This document shows, in pieces, positions 38,698-49,674 of a DNA stretch of 64,000 nucleotides (positions within the stretch are counted from its first letter, which is position 1; the number at the start of each line of letters is the position of its first letter). Under the pieces are notes generated by a model. The model saw only the letters and a program-made list of their open reading frames with translations, made no database searches and was not told where the DNA came from. The stretch comes from Takifugu bimaculatus (Eukaryota; Chordata; Actinopteri; Tetraodontiformes; Tetraodontidae). The stretch is taken from NCBI GenBank assembly GCA_004026145.2, contig CP034975.1, forward strand, positions 12,861,582 to 12,925,581, written 5' to 3'. Both the position numbers and the translations under genes were made by a program.

Positions 38698-38871
38698 ATG
38701 TTAGATTTAGATTTAGAAGATGTTAGAATAATCTTAAGTGAAAGTGTGATTGCGGGTGATGTGATCTCAACAATCTACGATGATTACGGAGAGAAATCGA
38801 GTCTTGCTAGAGGCCTTCAGAGAGCAGTCATGGACTGGAACCCAGAACCTCCGTCCCAGTTCTGGTCCTGT
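38698..38871 (+). pseudogene. Orphan ORF fragment cut by the LTR insertion
   Basis: A 58-codon open frame starts MLDLDLEDVRIILSESVIAG, is acidic and protein-like in composition, and runs uninterrupted into the first bases of the LTR at 38872, where it stops within five codons. I do not recognise the family. It may be the 5' end of a gene or of another mobile element into which the LTR element inserted. No continuation was found beyond the right LTR. Confidence 0.35.
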
Positions 38872-39091
38872 TGTAGTGAAGGGTAAAAGAAACGTTTCCA
38901 CGTTAATTTTTTGTTCCCAGTTTCCAGACTAAGTTTCCATGTTAATGTTTTCCTTCCTTACGGTTGCAATGTTCGCCTTCTTTGTTTGTTCATGGCCTGA
39001 AAGTGGGGGTTTCCAAAAAGTGGGAATGGCTAAAGGATATTGTCTGTTTAAAAAAAACATGGGAAAGTATAAGAATACTAAAAAGTACATA
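38872..39091 (+). repeat. Left LTR, truncated, U3 part only
   Basis: Matches the right LTR from its first base to AAAAAGTACATA, but lacks an internal segment of about 38 bases after ATGTTCGCC and one of 15 bases after GGGAAAGTA. It is cut before the promoter and polyadenylation part. It passes without a break into pol sequence. Confidence 0.85.
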
Positions 39092-39235
39092 GCACATGGA
39101 CAGGCAGTAACTGAATTAATACAAGCTATGCAGCTTCCTACCTCATTATCCATAGTTAAATGCGCAGCGGGGGCTATGGCAGGGTTTCCGAGGACATTTT
39201 GTTCTGCCACTGTCTTTACTGCCCATTGCCATTAA
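39092..39235 (+). pseudogene. RNase H C-terminal remnant
   Basis: About 48 codons reading HGQAVTELIQAMQLPTSLSI and ending near a KCAAG segment, typical of the end of retroviral RNase H. It is fused upstream to LTR sequence and ends at a stop five bases before the integrase frame. It is too short to be functional. Confidence 0.6.
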
Positions 39236-39239
39236 GAAA

Positions 39240-39725
39240 ATGCATGAACCTGATCATTGCTCCAGGGCTCAGGTTATCAGGAAACTACAGGCAGTTTGGT
39301 GGTCCCCATACATGACTCCCAGGATTGACAGGGAGCTCTCATTTTGTCCCCATTGTCCGAAGTATAACGTTCGGAAGATGTTCACTCAGCCATTAGCTCA
39401 CATTCCCATGCCAGATGGTCCTTTCCGACACCTGGTCATGGATTATGTGGACATGATTGATCGCATACAAGGAAAAAGATACATGCTTGTTGTTGTTTGC
39501 AGATTTAGTAGGTGGAATGAGGCATGTCCCACTTCTAAGGCGGACCACAAGGCCGCAGCAAAATTTCTCTGCAAAGAAGTGTTTCCCAGGTTTGGCATGC
39601 CAGATACTATATCATCTGATAATGGTCCACATTTTGTTTCACAAGTAATACAGGAAATGTTCAAGATTTTGGGGATCAAACAGAAGTATGGGTGTGTTTA
39701 TCACCCAGTCTCAGATTTCTGTTGA
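39240..39725 (+). pseudogene. Integrase N-terminal and partial catalytic domain (broken)
   Basis: Contains a CPHC zinc-binding pair, the first catalytic aspartate in the VMDYVD segment and the second in SSDNGPHF. It stops after YHPVSDFC, just before the catalytic glutamate. The third catalytic residue (in SVERANG) lies in another frame downstream, so the enzyme is split by a frameshift at about 39705-39722. Confidence 0.85.
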
Positions 39726-40668
39726 ACGGGCTAATGGTGTCTTGAAGACTAAAATAGCTAAGATCATGGCTGACTGTAATGGTAAGCTGACATGGGTAGA
39801 TGCACTGCCCATTGCTTTGATGGCAATGCGTTCTCAAACTAACCGACTAACCCATCTAACGCCTCATGAGATACATACAGGTCGACCCATGCCTCTCCCA
39901 CAAACCAGAGGTCCTGTGGAGGGACCAGCCATTGCACAACTGGAGCGAGAACTGGGTGACTATCTAGGTGCATTGACTCAAATCCACAGACTTGTGTTTC
40001 AACAGGTGAAAGAAGCCCACGGCAAGGACGAGACGCACATCCCCGTTGACGTTCGTGACGTCCAAGTGGGGGACTCCGTATTCATACAAGTATTTAGGCG
40101 TCAGTGGAACGAACCCCGTAGGGAGGGACCCTTTAAGGTTGTGCTCACTACCCCCACTGCCCTAAAAGTTGAAGGTAAGCCCTTCTGGTTCCATAAGAAC
40201 CATTGTACCCGCCACAGACCTCCTGACCCTCCTGGACACTATCCAGGCCCATCGGAGTCTGAGCATGCTGACAGGGAGACGTATGGTCACCCTCTGGCCA
40301 CCCTCTGTCCGAGATCCTCCTCCTCCTCCTCCACAAGCTCACAGTCGCTCTCCTCACATGGAGAAAGGAGATCTGCTCGGTTGGCGGCCCGCCGGCTTCG
40401 ACGATCACAGTCCACTGACTCGGAGTATCTTGATACTCCCACTCCGTCTCCTGGGTCTGATGAGCCTCCTGTTGATACGGGTGATTCAACAGACGCAACA
40501 CAGCCTGCGGACGGCCCACACACAACTGACGCTGACCATCAGCAACACGGTTCTGATGGTGATGGGTCGCAAGACGACACACTGGGCACATCGGGCTCGC
40601 CTAGCCCACAGGCATTCACTTACCCGCCAACGCCGGGGAGGGGCTGGCTTGTCTCTGATTCCGATTAA
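39688..40668 (+). pseudogene. Integrase C-terminal part and pol tail (shifted frame)
   Basis: Continues integrase from SVERANGVLKTKIAK through a C-terminal beta domain (VQVGDSVFI), then a long Ser/Arg-rich and acidic tail ending in a stop at 40668. It lacks its own start and the first two catalytic aspartates. The last 0.5 kb overlaps the upstream part of the envelope-like frame. The low-complexity tail is longer than usual for an integrase end. Confidence 0.8.
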
Positions 40669-41443
40669 TTGCATGATGATGTTAACCCTTTGCGGATTAA
40701 CAACGGGGGAAGTCTTGATGTCAACTAACTTAAACCTGAACACACAGCATACAATGCTAGACACGTGTGCCCTGGCAATGATCACGTTAGCAACTCACAA
40801 GGGGATAGTGGATAGAAATAATGGAGAAATCAAACATATAATGCATGTCAAAGCAGACACTTATGATTTTGTACTAACAGAAGAAATAGTGGGAACCGAG
40901 TCAATGGGTAAGCATTGGCTGGGATATCCCCAAAGCACGGACTGTCGTGGGGAAGGGACGGTGATCATTCAAGTAAGATGCGCTAAGACAGGGTGTCAGA
41001 ATGAGCAAACAGGACAAAGCATGACAGTGAAGGAAGCTGAAATTAAAGTAAAATTGCTAAATACAAGGCGGAAGAGAGATCTAAATAAATTAAGAACGTC
41101 ACAATGGGATACAAACATGCACACGGGTGCCAGTGGCAGTCTGACAGAAGTTCTGAACGAAATGACAAGGGTACGTGATGAGCATGTAAGAAATTCTAAT
41201 TGGAACACCCAAATTAAGAGTTTTTGGGATTGGCTGGGAAAGTTGGGATGGTTAAAATATCTAATATTGGCCGGGATGGTACTGGGAGGAATAGTGCTGG
41301 TGGTGTTGCTGGTGGTCTGCTGCATCATCCCATTGCTCCGCACCCTAGTATCACGCGTATTAGTTAGTATAACAGGACAGTATCCTGTAGTACAAGTGCA
41401 AATTGATCCAGAACCTTTTGAGCTCACAGGAATACGGGAATAG
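40650..41443 (+). pseudogene. Envelope-like ORF, reduced
   Basis: The frame is open from 40169, overlapping pol, but the protein-like part begins about 40650 with a hydrophobic leader. It continues through an ectodomain with few cysteines, a basic furin-type site (TRRKR), a tryptophan-rich segment near the membrane and a strong transmembrane helix rich in Leu/Val/Gly, then a short cytoplasmic tail. The surface subunit is about 120 residues and the transmembrane subunit about 130, both far shorter than in exogenous retroviruses, so internal parts appear lost. I call it a defective envelope remnant; whether it is expressed cannot be told. Confidence 0.65.
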
Positions 41444-41465
41444 TAGGAAAAGAAATAGGAATACA

Positions 41466-41767
41466 ATGATCGCCGCCCACTCCCTACAAGACTGGCTCGA
41501 CAATTGGACCACGCCCGCCACACAGCCCTCACCCTTCAGGGCAAATTGAGTCGACTGCAGGGTGCTTACGACCGAGTCCGAGAAGCTATGACACAACTAC
41601 GTCAAGCCAACACTGTCCTCACAAGCTTCTGCCACTCTAGATTGCAACAACAAAGCACCGCAGTGTTTGGACTGGAAGCTCATCTACGAAGGGGGGTGGG
41701 GGGAAATCCCCTACGAACACCCCATAGCTCCCAACCAAGGGATCAGCAAGGCATGAGGTTTGATTGA
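41466..41767 (+). other. Small ORFs between env and the polypurine tract
   Basis: Two short overlapping open frames follow env. One starts MIAAHSLQDWLDNW and ends within 30 codons. The other starts at 41504 and gives 87 residues with a helical, Gln/Arg-rich middle. Accessory-gene remnants or chance frames are both possible. Confidence 0.25.
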
Positions 41768-42650
41768 ATTGATGTGTTAAAAGATGCCGTGTTTGAATTG
41801 ATGGATATGCTGAAAAATACGGTGTCTGAATGATGACGACTCTTGATGATGTTTATGGCTAATGTTTATGGTTCTGGAAAAACAGATAAGGTAGTAATTG
41901 AGTGATAGGGCTTGGTCCGCCATGATAACAGGTAGATAAGTATAGTGCTAATAGAATGGGAGCATAAGCCCCTGGTTTGAAATGTTTCGCTTGTAATGAC
42001 ATGGGCATGATGAGAAATCAATGAGGGTATCTACCTGTACCAGCAAGCCGGTCTCAAGGACAAGTAGCTGGAGAAAACAAAGCTGAAAATTCTAAAAAAA
42101 AAAAAAAGGTCTTAAGAGGAGTACTCCTCATAAGTGTACCAGGAGAGTGCTCCTTGAACCAAAAACAAACTAAGTGTAACTGGCTGTGTAAACAGAACAG
42201 ACTGGGTTTGTGGGTGTATGCTGATATAATCATGAGTATATCCGACCTGCATATTCCTGTGTGAACTACATATAACCTTATACTCATGTGTGAGCTGTAT
42301 GTAACCTTGTAATGTGACGCTACCCTTGCCACCTGGTTGGGGTTTTACCTCTCACTGCTCATGGGAGGATGTTTCCCTGGCCATGTCTGCGGGGTGTAGC
42401 TAGGAGCCCAGCAGTAACGATCACCGGACCATCAGGATGGGCAAGTCCCAGGATGGGTTTCAGGTGGAATTATCCAACTGCCCTTCCAGTTGGTGTTTCA
42501 CCTTGTGGTGATCCTTACTGAGGGATGGTTAGGTCAAGTATTACATTGGTGTGATTACACATATATACCTCACTTATTGGTGTGTTTTCTCTGTGCACAA
42601 GTTTGTTGAAACATGTTTTGCTTTTGTTTGAGTGGTCCTTTCCAGGACCA
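41768..42650 (+). other. Non-coding 3' part of the LTR element
   Basis: About 0.9 kb without a supportable gene, between the small ORFs and the polypurine tract. It ends in a perfect 8-base-pair hairpin at 42632-42651. Confidence 0.5.
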
Positions 42651-42661
42651 CAAGGGGGAAA
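42651..42661 (+). promoter_or_regulatory. Polypurine tract of the LTR element
   Basis: The purine run AAGGGGGAAA lies directly before the right LTR start TGTAGTG, as required for plus-strand priming. Confidence 0.8.
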
Positions 42662-43165
42662 TGTAGTGAAGGGTAAAAGGAAAGTTTCCATGTTAATGTT
42701 TTGTTCCCAGTTTCCAGACTAAGTTTCCATGTTAATGTTTTGCTTCCTTACGGTTGCAATGTTCGCCTTCGTGCTTATAGGCCTGATTGTGATGATAACC
42801 AAGAGGTCTTTGTTTGTTCATGGCCTGAAAGTGGGGGTTTCCAAGAAGTGGGAATGGCTAAAGGATATTGTCTGTTTAAAAAAACATGGGAAAGTACACC
42901 TAACCTCTGATAAGAATACTAAAAAGTACATAATGGTGGAAAACGGGGAAAAATGGCTAAATAGAAGGAGGAGCCCGGGGAGGAGTAAACCCAGGCTCCA
43001 AATTGTATAAAAGCTGGAGATTTCTTGCTAGATTTCAGACTTAGCCCGGGCTACTTCTCATGCATGGTGAATTGTGAATCGACAATAAACCATCATCGGA
43101 CCGTAAACCAGCTGACCCTGACTCATTATTCGACTTCGTCGTGGCAACTCTGCTTCAACCCATTG
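42662..43165 (+). repeat. Right LTR, complete or nearly so
   Basis: Begins TGTAGTGAAGGG. U3 contains two direct copies of AGTTTCCATGTTAATGTTTT. A TATA box (TATAAAA, 43006-43012) and a polyadenylation signal (AATAAA, 43084-43089) follow in the right order. The 3' end is estimated at 43157-43174 because no target duplication could be matched. Confidence 0.8.
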
Positions 43166-43174
43166 GCACTGACA

Positions 43175-44098
43175 TAGGCATTCTGACTTAGGAAAAGTGT
43201 AAGTTTATTAAGTAATCAGACAGAGAGGAAAAGCCACAACACTGTCTGTCTGACCTTTCCCTGACTTTTACCTTAAAAGTGCCAGAATGTGTCCTTAAAT
43301 AACTCTTTCAAATGTGTAAACACTTGTTTAATGTTGAGTTTATACTGAGCTTGATTTCAGTCCTTTATTGGTGGAGACAATCACTCTGGGTTGTGATGCG
43401 TGCTGCAGCCTGTCGGTTAGATGTGCAGGTCGGAGAGGCGGCTCAGACTGGGAATGTGTCAGGATTTATCGGCACATTTCAAATGTCACTGCTCCATAAT
43501 TGATGCCAGTATGTGTCTTTGAAATGTGATTATGATTAAAACATGTTCTATGGAAAATCAGAACGCATCTTTTGATGTTATACCCACATTCTCCACAGGA
43601 GGGAAGTAATGTGACCAAAGTCAGATCCCGTTTTTAACATTTTAAAAATAGACGGCGGTCATATGTGAATATTACTAAACTCCTCGGAGACGGACTGAGC
43701 AGAAAGTTGAGCCAAACTCTTTCATATTTACATTACACGCTGAGTGCGATGATGGCGGCTTTTTATCACCTCGATTCCACTCAAACATAGACTTATTTTT
43801 AAATTTCCTTTACTGTAAAAGCATCCCAGGGGCCACTTTATTCAAACACGAACCGCGTCTCTCAGCTCATAATCCCGACGCAACGTTCCATCGTTACTTC
43901 CTGAAACGTGTCCGTGCCCGTATGACACTGGCCTACACATCAGAACAATTCAGAATCGGATGAGACGCAAGCTAATCAGTTATTTTTAGCTCATTTGACA
44001 CCAAAAGTACATAAAGTGACGAAAGGGGACCTGATAAGTCTTCCACAGATAAATTTAGGGTGAGCTCAGCAAAACTGCTTTTATAGTGATATAGTATA
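43175..44098. other. Intergenic, no gene seen
   Basis: AT-rich sequence between the LTR element and the DNA transposon. No exon or repeat of note was recognised, apart from ATAGTGATATAGTATA-like words next to the transposon. Confidence 0.5.
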
Positions 44099-44582
44099 CA
44101 GTGATCCCTCGCTATATCGCGGTTCATCTTTCACGGCTTCGCTGCTTCACGGATTTTTTTTGCGAGTCGTTCATTGCAGTTCTCAAATATAATCGAAGGT
44201 GGCATATCCGTTTATAAAAATCTTCTTGCTCAGAAAAAGAAAGAGCGCCAACAACTACCCATAACAATGTTCTTCTCTCGGAGAAAGACTCCTGCGCCTT
44301 CAGTAGAAACAGACGCTCCAGCGGAGCGGAGTCAGGACGAAGAGGCACAGCTGGGACTGGGAAATACGCCAGTGACAATGTTTCCAACCTTGTATTACTA
44401 GATTAAAATTATTGTTTTAAACAAATTTTGGGCTTTAAAACAGGTTTTGATTTTTGGTTTCATTCTATAGTTCAGTATTGCATTGTAAAATAATAAAAAA
44501 AATGAAGCTGACTACTTCACGGATTTCACTTTTCGCGTGTTATTTTTGGAACTCAACTCCCGCGATAAACGAGGGATCACTG
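44099..44582. mobile_element. Tigger/pogo-like non-autonomous DNA transposon
   Basis: A 484-base element with inverted ends CAGTGATCCCTCGCTATATC and the mirrored GATAAACGAGGGATCACTG, flanked by TA on both sides. TA target duplications and CAGT...CTCG ends are typical of Tc1/mariner-Tigger (pogo) elements. The interior holds a 75-codon frame ending near a FFSRRKTPAPS motif, possibly a remnant of a transposase C-terminus. Too short to be autonomous. Confidence 0.8.
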
Positions 44583-44584
44583 TA

Positions 44585-44707
44585 TAGTATATAGCATATA
44601 GTGATTTAGTATATAGTGATATAGTATTTCCTGTATCATGACAGTAATAAGCCATTTGGGACTGTTTTCATTTCCTGTGACAGTTTTAATCACACACATA
44701 CACGCAC

Positions 44708-44739
<32 letters not shown>

Positions 44740-45850
44740 TCTAAAGAATACCTCACTTCCTGCTTCTGTCAGACAGCATCAGTGGTTGCAGGTACATTAT
44801 GTGCTGGTTTGAACAGGTGGTTCTGATCAACGTGTAGGATTCCTTTTCACAACACATCCCGCAGAACTTGATAGTTTAGCTCTGTAAGAAATTTATCCCT
44901 CTGTTTATCCCTCTGCATTGTTTCAGAATGATGCCCGTCAGCTGTTAATTCACCATTACTGAATTATTATTTGGGAACTGTTTTCTCACACAAAATAAAC
45001 TGCATCCAGCATAAAAGCCAAAATATAAATCTTCTGTCTAATCACAGATTGGACTGTTGCAAAACCGCACTGTTTAAAAGTGCCGATCTGCACTTAAAGT
45101 AGTTTTGAGTTTATTTTAATCTCAGCAATCTGGACCAGAACTCTTGAAGTATGGGAGTAATGGACCAAATGAATGAACAAACCAAGCGTTTTCCATCTTC
45201 AATTATATCTCCCAGATATTCTTTTCTTTTTCCTTCTTTTTTGCACATGTCATCTGGAGCTCATTATGTTTTTTGTAAGTCCGTAAAGCCCCTTTGCCAC
45301 ATGCACGGCCGTCCTGGTTTTAGGAGGATATTTATCCAGAGCTGCATGTGTGAACTCCTGTTTGCACATTTGCCTGGATGAAGACAGCAGAACAGGCTGC
45401 ATGTGTGAAGTGTTTGAGGACGTTGGAAGCTTCATCCTTCAACCTTCCTCCCGCCTTCACACAGTCCCTCCTGTAGGTACTTGGACGCGTAACGTTTCCA
45501 CTTTAATATGAAAATTGTTCCTCCTATTGTGAAGCGGCTGGAAAGCTTCAACAGCAATGAGCAGAACCAGTCATGAAGTCTGCTTTTCTTTCCTCTGTGC
45601 AGTGTGTCAAAGATCAATTGTTGCTCTTTAGTGCCAGTGAAACAGTTACGCTAGGTTTCATCTACAGGCTCCGCGCAGCAAAGAGACTAAAAGTGAACAA
45701 AACCCCAAATAAGCGATATTCCACCAAGCCAAAACATTCCAGAAATACAAACTGGATGTTGAAAGAGCAGAGGCATAGCTGCAGGATGTTTATTCAAATA
45801 TTTCCTGAAGGCAAACCTTTGCTTTGAGAGGCTGTTGATGTGCTTCTTTA
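44585..45850. other. Intergenic with CA microsatellite
   Basis: Contains an AC array at about 44690-44740 and no supportable exon until the splice acceptor before 45871. Confidence 0.5.
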
Positions 45851-45900
45851 TGTTCCTCTCATCATTCAGGTGTCCCCTTTTCCGTGTTGGTGATAGAAGA

Positions 45901-45980
45901 TGGGGCCTCGGCTGCTGCCGCTGTGCGCCCTTCTGGGCGTCCTCTTTTCAGCATTTATCCACAATCTTGATGCGCAGGAC
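45901..45980 (+). CDS. Signal-peptide exon of a secreted protein, possibly col6a3
   Basis: ATG at 45901 opens a frame MGPRLLPLCALLGVLFSAFI, then HNLDAQD, with a donor GTAAGT in phase 1. This is a textbook signal peptide with a likely cleavage site after DA. The start is preceded by a 5' UTR segment behind an acceptor (CTCATCATTCAG). In mammals COL6A3 lies head to head with MLPH, its first coding exon follows a non-coding exon, and its signal peptide also ends in AQ. Orientation and place here fit, but 27 residues cannot prove identity, and the following exons would fall in or beyond the assembly gap. Another secreted protein is possible. Confidence 0.35.
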
Positions 45981-46338
45981 TGTAAGTTGATCTAAAGCTC
46001 TTTTTTACATGATCAGCCAGCTTGAGTATTTTTGAATCTCCTTAAATTCAGTCACGCTCAAGTGTGTTATTCATAATTTTAGTCTAATAAAATGAATAAA
46101 GACATAAAACATTAGGATTAAGGAAACTTTTAAATAGATACACACACAACAAATGTAATTTGAATGTTGTTCAGATGACATTGGTTTGAAAAGGACTCAA
46201 TAGAAATTAAAGTGAATCCAAAAAAAGTAACCCAAATAGTACATAAAGATGGACACTACAAGAGCGCCAACATGCCCTGGCATTGTGCTGTAGATCTTAA
46301 ATTCCTCTCCCTCAATGAGTGAAATTATAGACACATGT

Positions 46339-46438
46339 NNNNNNNNNNNNNNNNNNNNNNNNNNNNNNNNNNNNNNNNNNNNNNNNNNNNNNNNNNNNNN
46401 NNNNNNNNNNNNNNNNNNNNNNNNNNNNNNNNNNNNNN
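46339..46438. other. Assembly gap of 100 N
   Basis: Exactly 100 ambiguous bases. By common convention this length marks a gap of unknown size, so flanking distance and even adjacency are not reliable. Confidence 0.95.
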
Positions 46439-49400
46439 CAGGTTCAACAGCAGTTTGGAACGTGATCCTCCTGCGTGCACACACTGCCCTCTGCAGGTCG
46501 GAGGTGTGCAATAAAACCTCCCTTTGTGGCAAAAATGATACAGTTTGGATAAGTTACCTTAATTTATTTTCGTGTGATAGTTTTTGAACTCGAATCTTCT
46601 GTCAGAAATAATGAGCTGGACTAGAAGAAAAACGAGTTTTGAATGTATTTTCCTGTGAAAGAAGTTTCATTAAAATAAAGTCCCTTCCTGAATTCAAAAT
46701 TGTGATTATTGACAAAAATGTGTGTCAGCATTCTAAGAATTGTAATTTTCAGGAGTGGAAAATTTCTGGATAAAGAAAAGAATTCGTTTGAATTAAGTTG
46801 CAAATGTAATGAGGAGTTTTTGACCTTTGGGAGAAGATTTTTCTTCCTTTCAGTTACATTTTTCACTGAAGGGATGAAAGCAAAAGAACAAAAAAAACTA
46901 TTTTTAGTTTAGGGCGTGAATTTATGAGTTATCTGTGTTGGTAACTAGGAAAATTATTCTACGGTGATTAAAAAAACAAAAACAAAACAACAACAAACAC
47001 TTGCAGTGGAAAGTTCTACAGTTAAGATTTTCTTCAAATGTGCACGTTGTTTCTGTATGAATGAATACTGACCTTGAACACACATTAATAAATAACTATA
47101 AAGTAATATAATTTTTTCAATAAAATGTTATAGTCGCGTTTATATATGTGCGTGTGTTTGTGTGTGTGGGATACACACAATTATATTGCTGATAAGGTGC
47201 CATTTTATAGATATCAACTATTTAAATGTATATGATATAATGTTAATGTTGCACAGATGATCAAAGTCTGAATTAAAGTATGTTAGGACAAAGGTAGAGT
47301 CGACATAATTGAAATCATGTGATCATAAGTCGTGTATGACTCAACCGCACCCTTCCTTCCTCCCTCTCTCTCTGGTTCTCACGCACGCACTCACGCACAG
47401 GCCCATCCCACGGAGAAGAGGCGCTAAAGTTGTCTTCAGGTACCCTTAGAAATACTCGGATTTTTGCTTCACGCTTTCGCAATGAACATTTTAACAGACT
47501 GTAAATTTGATTTTTTTTATTTTTATTTTTACAGATTGCTTCCCTAAAACACAAATATTTTTAGGTATTTCCTGAAAAAAGGCTGACTTTTACGCCCTTC
47601 TAGTACCCCAGTGAAGGATACCGCCGTGGGAGACAGATGTATGTGTGAATGGATTGACTTGTTTTTGATTTGATGCCATTTATCTGAAAATAAAGACATA
47701 ACTATATCCCGCGCTGATCATTTTTAGGACGTTCTTATCATTTAGTTTTAGATTTCACCGATTTTCAACTGTAGTTGAGGGTGTATCTAAATTAAGGAAG
47801 TTGTTTTGAAAATTTCCGTCCCTTCAGTTTAACGGAGGGTCCGTGAACGCATCAGTGGCGGCAGGGACAGAGAAATGGGCTCGTGAAGCCGAATGGCGAG
47901 TATCGCCCGTTCCCCCCTCACGGAGCTTTAAACAGGTACCGTTCTCGTGCCGTGGCGGTGGAACGTACCACTCACCGGGATGGCTGGTGGTTTTATTTCG
48001 ACCTTTTCATCAAAGCTCGCCCGCCCCTTTCGTCCTCTCCCGATTTACCGTTATTTATCTGCTCATTGCTTCGGGGTTTCATTGATGGAACTCGGGACTT
48101 TTAAGTTTTGACGCGCTCGTTTGTGGTTACAATACGTCGTGTTACCTTCTCCGTGTATGTGATGGGTTTCCCCGGGAAATCGATACCGTAAATTAACGGT
48201 GAAAGAGGTCGATCCGCCGCCTCTCAAGCTAACGCTGAAGTAAACACGCTTCGCAGTAACTTTTGTCGTTAAACTGTGCCTGGTTAGTACATTCGTATAG
48301 AAATAACGAGAGTAATTAATGATTACTAATTATTAGCCTTGGAATGATATTGAGCAAGGTTTTTTTTCCCACTCAACATGTTTTCTAATGTTTGCTTTGT
48401 TTGTTTTTAACATAAATGACCTTTACTAGACCAAAGAGGTGGTTGGAGGATGGTTGCAACAGTAACTTTACTAACTTAGCTTTAATTACTGTTCATGTAA
48501 TTAACAGGATCGTTTTAAACTGGAACATGAGATCGGCAGATGCAGTGCTAGCCACGGTATCTTGACCATTGTCCTATATTTTGGATTTTTCCAACCACAG
48601 ATTAGCTCCTTAGTTTGACAGATGAATGTTGTAAATGTCAGAGCGGTTGCACAAGCAGGTGTGTGTTAAAATAAACCCTTGCTCGATCATTATCCCTGTC
48701 TAGGTTTGTCTCAAATGTTGCGTAAAGACCACTGTGGTCTTAGTCCCGAACAATTATGGGGGTTAGAGAGACTATAGATATTACTATCACCAAGGCTGCC
48801 AGGGTTGCTAGGCAACGGGTGTTCTATTTAATGACAAAACTTTAGACCGTCTGGTAAGACAGGCCACTCTGAGTCTGTTTTGATTTAGGGATTACATTTA
48901 CCTTTAAATGGAAATAAAGAGCTTTATTTACTGAGGCTCGACCATCCAGGAGAGTCTTGTTGACGGTCTTTCTCGTCTGAAGTGTGTGAGAGGTGTGTGA
49001 GAGGTGTGTGAGAGGTGTGTGAGAGGTGTGTGAGGCTCCTGAGAGCCCAGCTCTTCTTGGCAGCAGGTTTCCCAGCTGACAGCGGTGCAGCAGTCAGGTG
49101 ACCTGAGCATCCCAGCATGGCGACAGAACCAACACAGTTACAGTTACCCGTTAGGATTCTGAAGCAGGTTCTCCTCCTAAAGGGCTTTTTATTTGTCTGC
49201 CTGTGTGATCGTTTCTCTTCGGTACGTAAAGTCTCACTCGGGTATTTGGAACAAATCTTCCCTTGAAACTTTAATGTTGAATCTCAGCAGAATGAAATGT
49301 GCCTTTCTTGAGATGATGGAGCCAGGTGTTTTGAGAGTGATTCTTATAGGATATAAATAGAACTTGCTTATGTAGGCCATGATCAGATTTTGTTTTCCTC

Positions 49401-49642
49401 TGGTGAAGCTAATTAGCAGGTAGCTGATTGCTGTTTGGTGATAACCTCGTTATTGTCACCGTAAATGCTCCCATTTGACATAAATGTATTAGCCTGGTTC
49501 TTGATGCGTTCCCCGGGGTCTCTATGTGGAGGTTCCTCTGGTTACTGTTATCACAATTCAGCAACACTTCAGGAGACGATATAATCTGTTCACACAGGTT
49601 CGGCTAGTTTTGGCTAACTTCTCGTCCATGTTACTCCTTCAG
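46439..49642. other. Region between the gap and the kelch gene
   Basis: AT-rich to about 47800. It then becomes GC- and CpG-richer at about 47840-48250, which could be a promoter and non-coding first exon of the kelch gene. Short tandem AGGTGTGTG repeats lie at 48985-49032. No coding exon was recognised. Confidence 0.4.
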
Positions 49643-49674
49643 GAAAAGGTCTGATCAGAGGGAACAATGCCACG

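Larger units (their letters stand above)
38872..43165 (+). mobile_element. Defective LTR retroelement (endogenous-retrovirus type)
   Basis: Bounded by two related long terminal repeats, both beginning TGTAGTGAAGGG (38872 and 42662). Internally it keeps the end of RNase H, an integrase broken by a frameshift, an envelope-like ORF and a polypurine tract. Gag, protease, reverse transcriptase and the primer-binding site are absent because the left LTR is fused directly to the pol remnant at about 39091. No clear target duplication was found, and the right end is estimated. The integrase-envelope arrangement with env overlapping the end of pol indicates retroviral rather than simple Gypsy or Copia type. 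The copy cannot be autonomous. Confidence 0.88.

Noticed and set aside
47843..48104. 80- and 73-codon overlapping frames in a GC-rich patch
   Set aside because: Two frames are equally open because of CpG-rich sequence. More likely a promoter or 5' UTR of the kelch gene.
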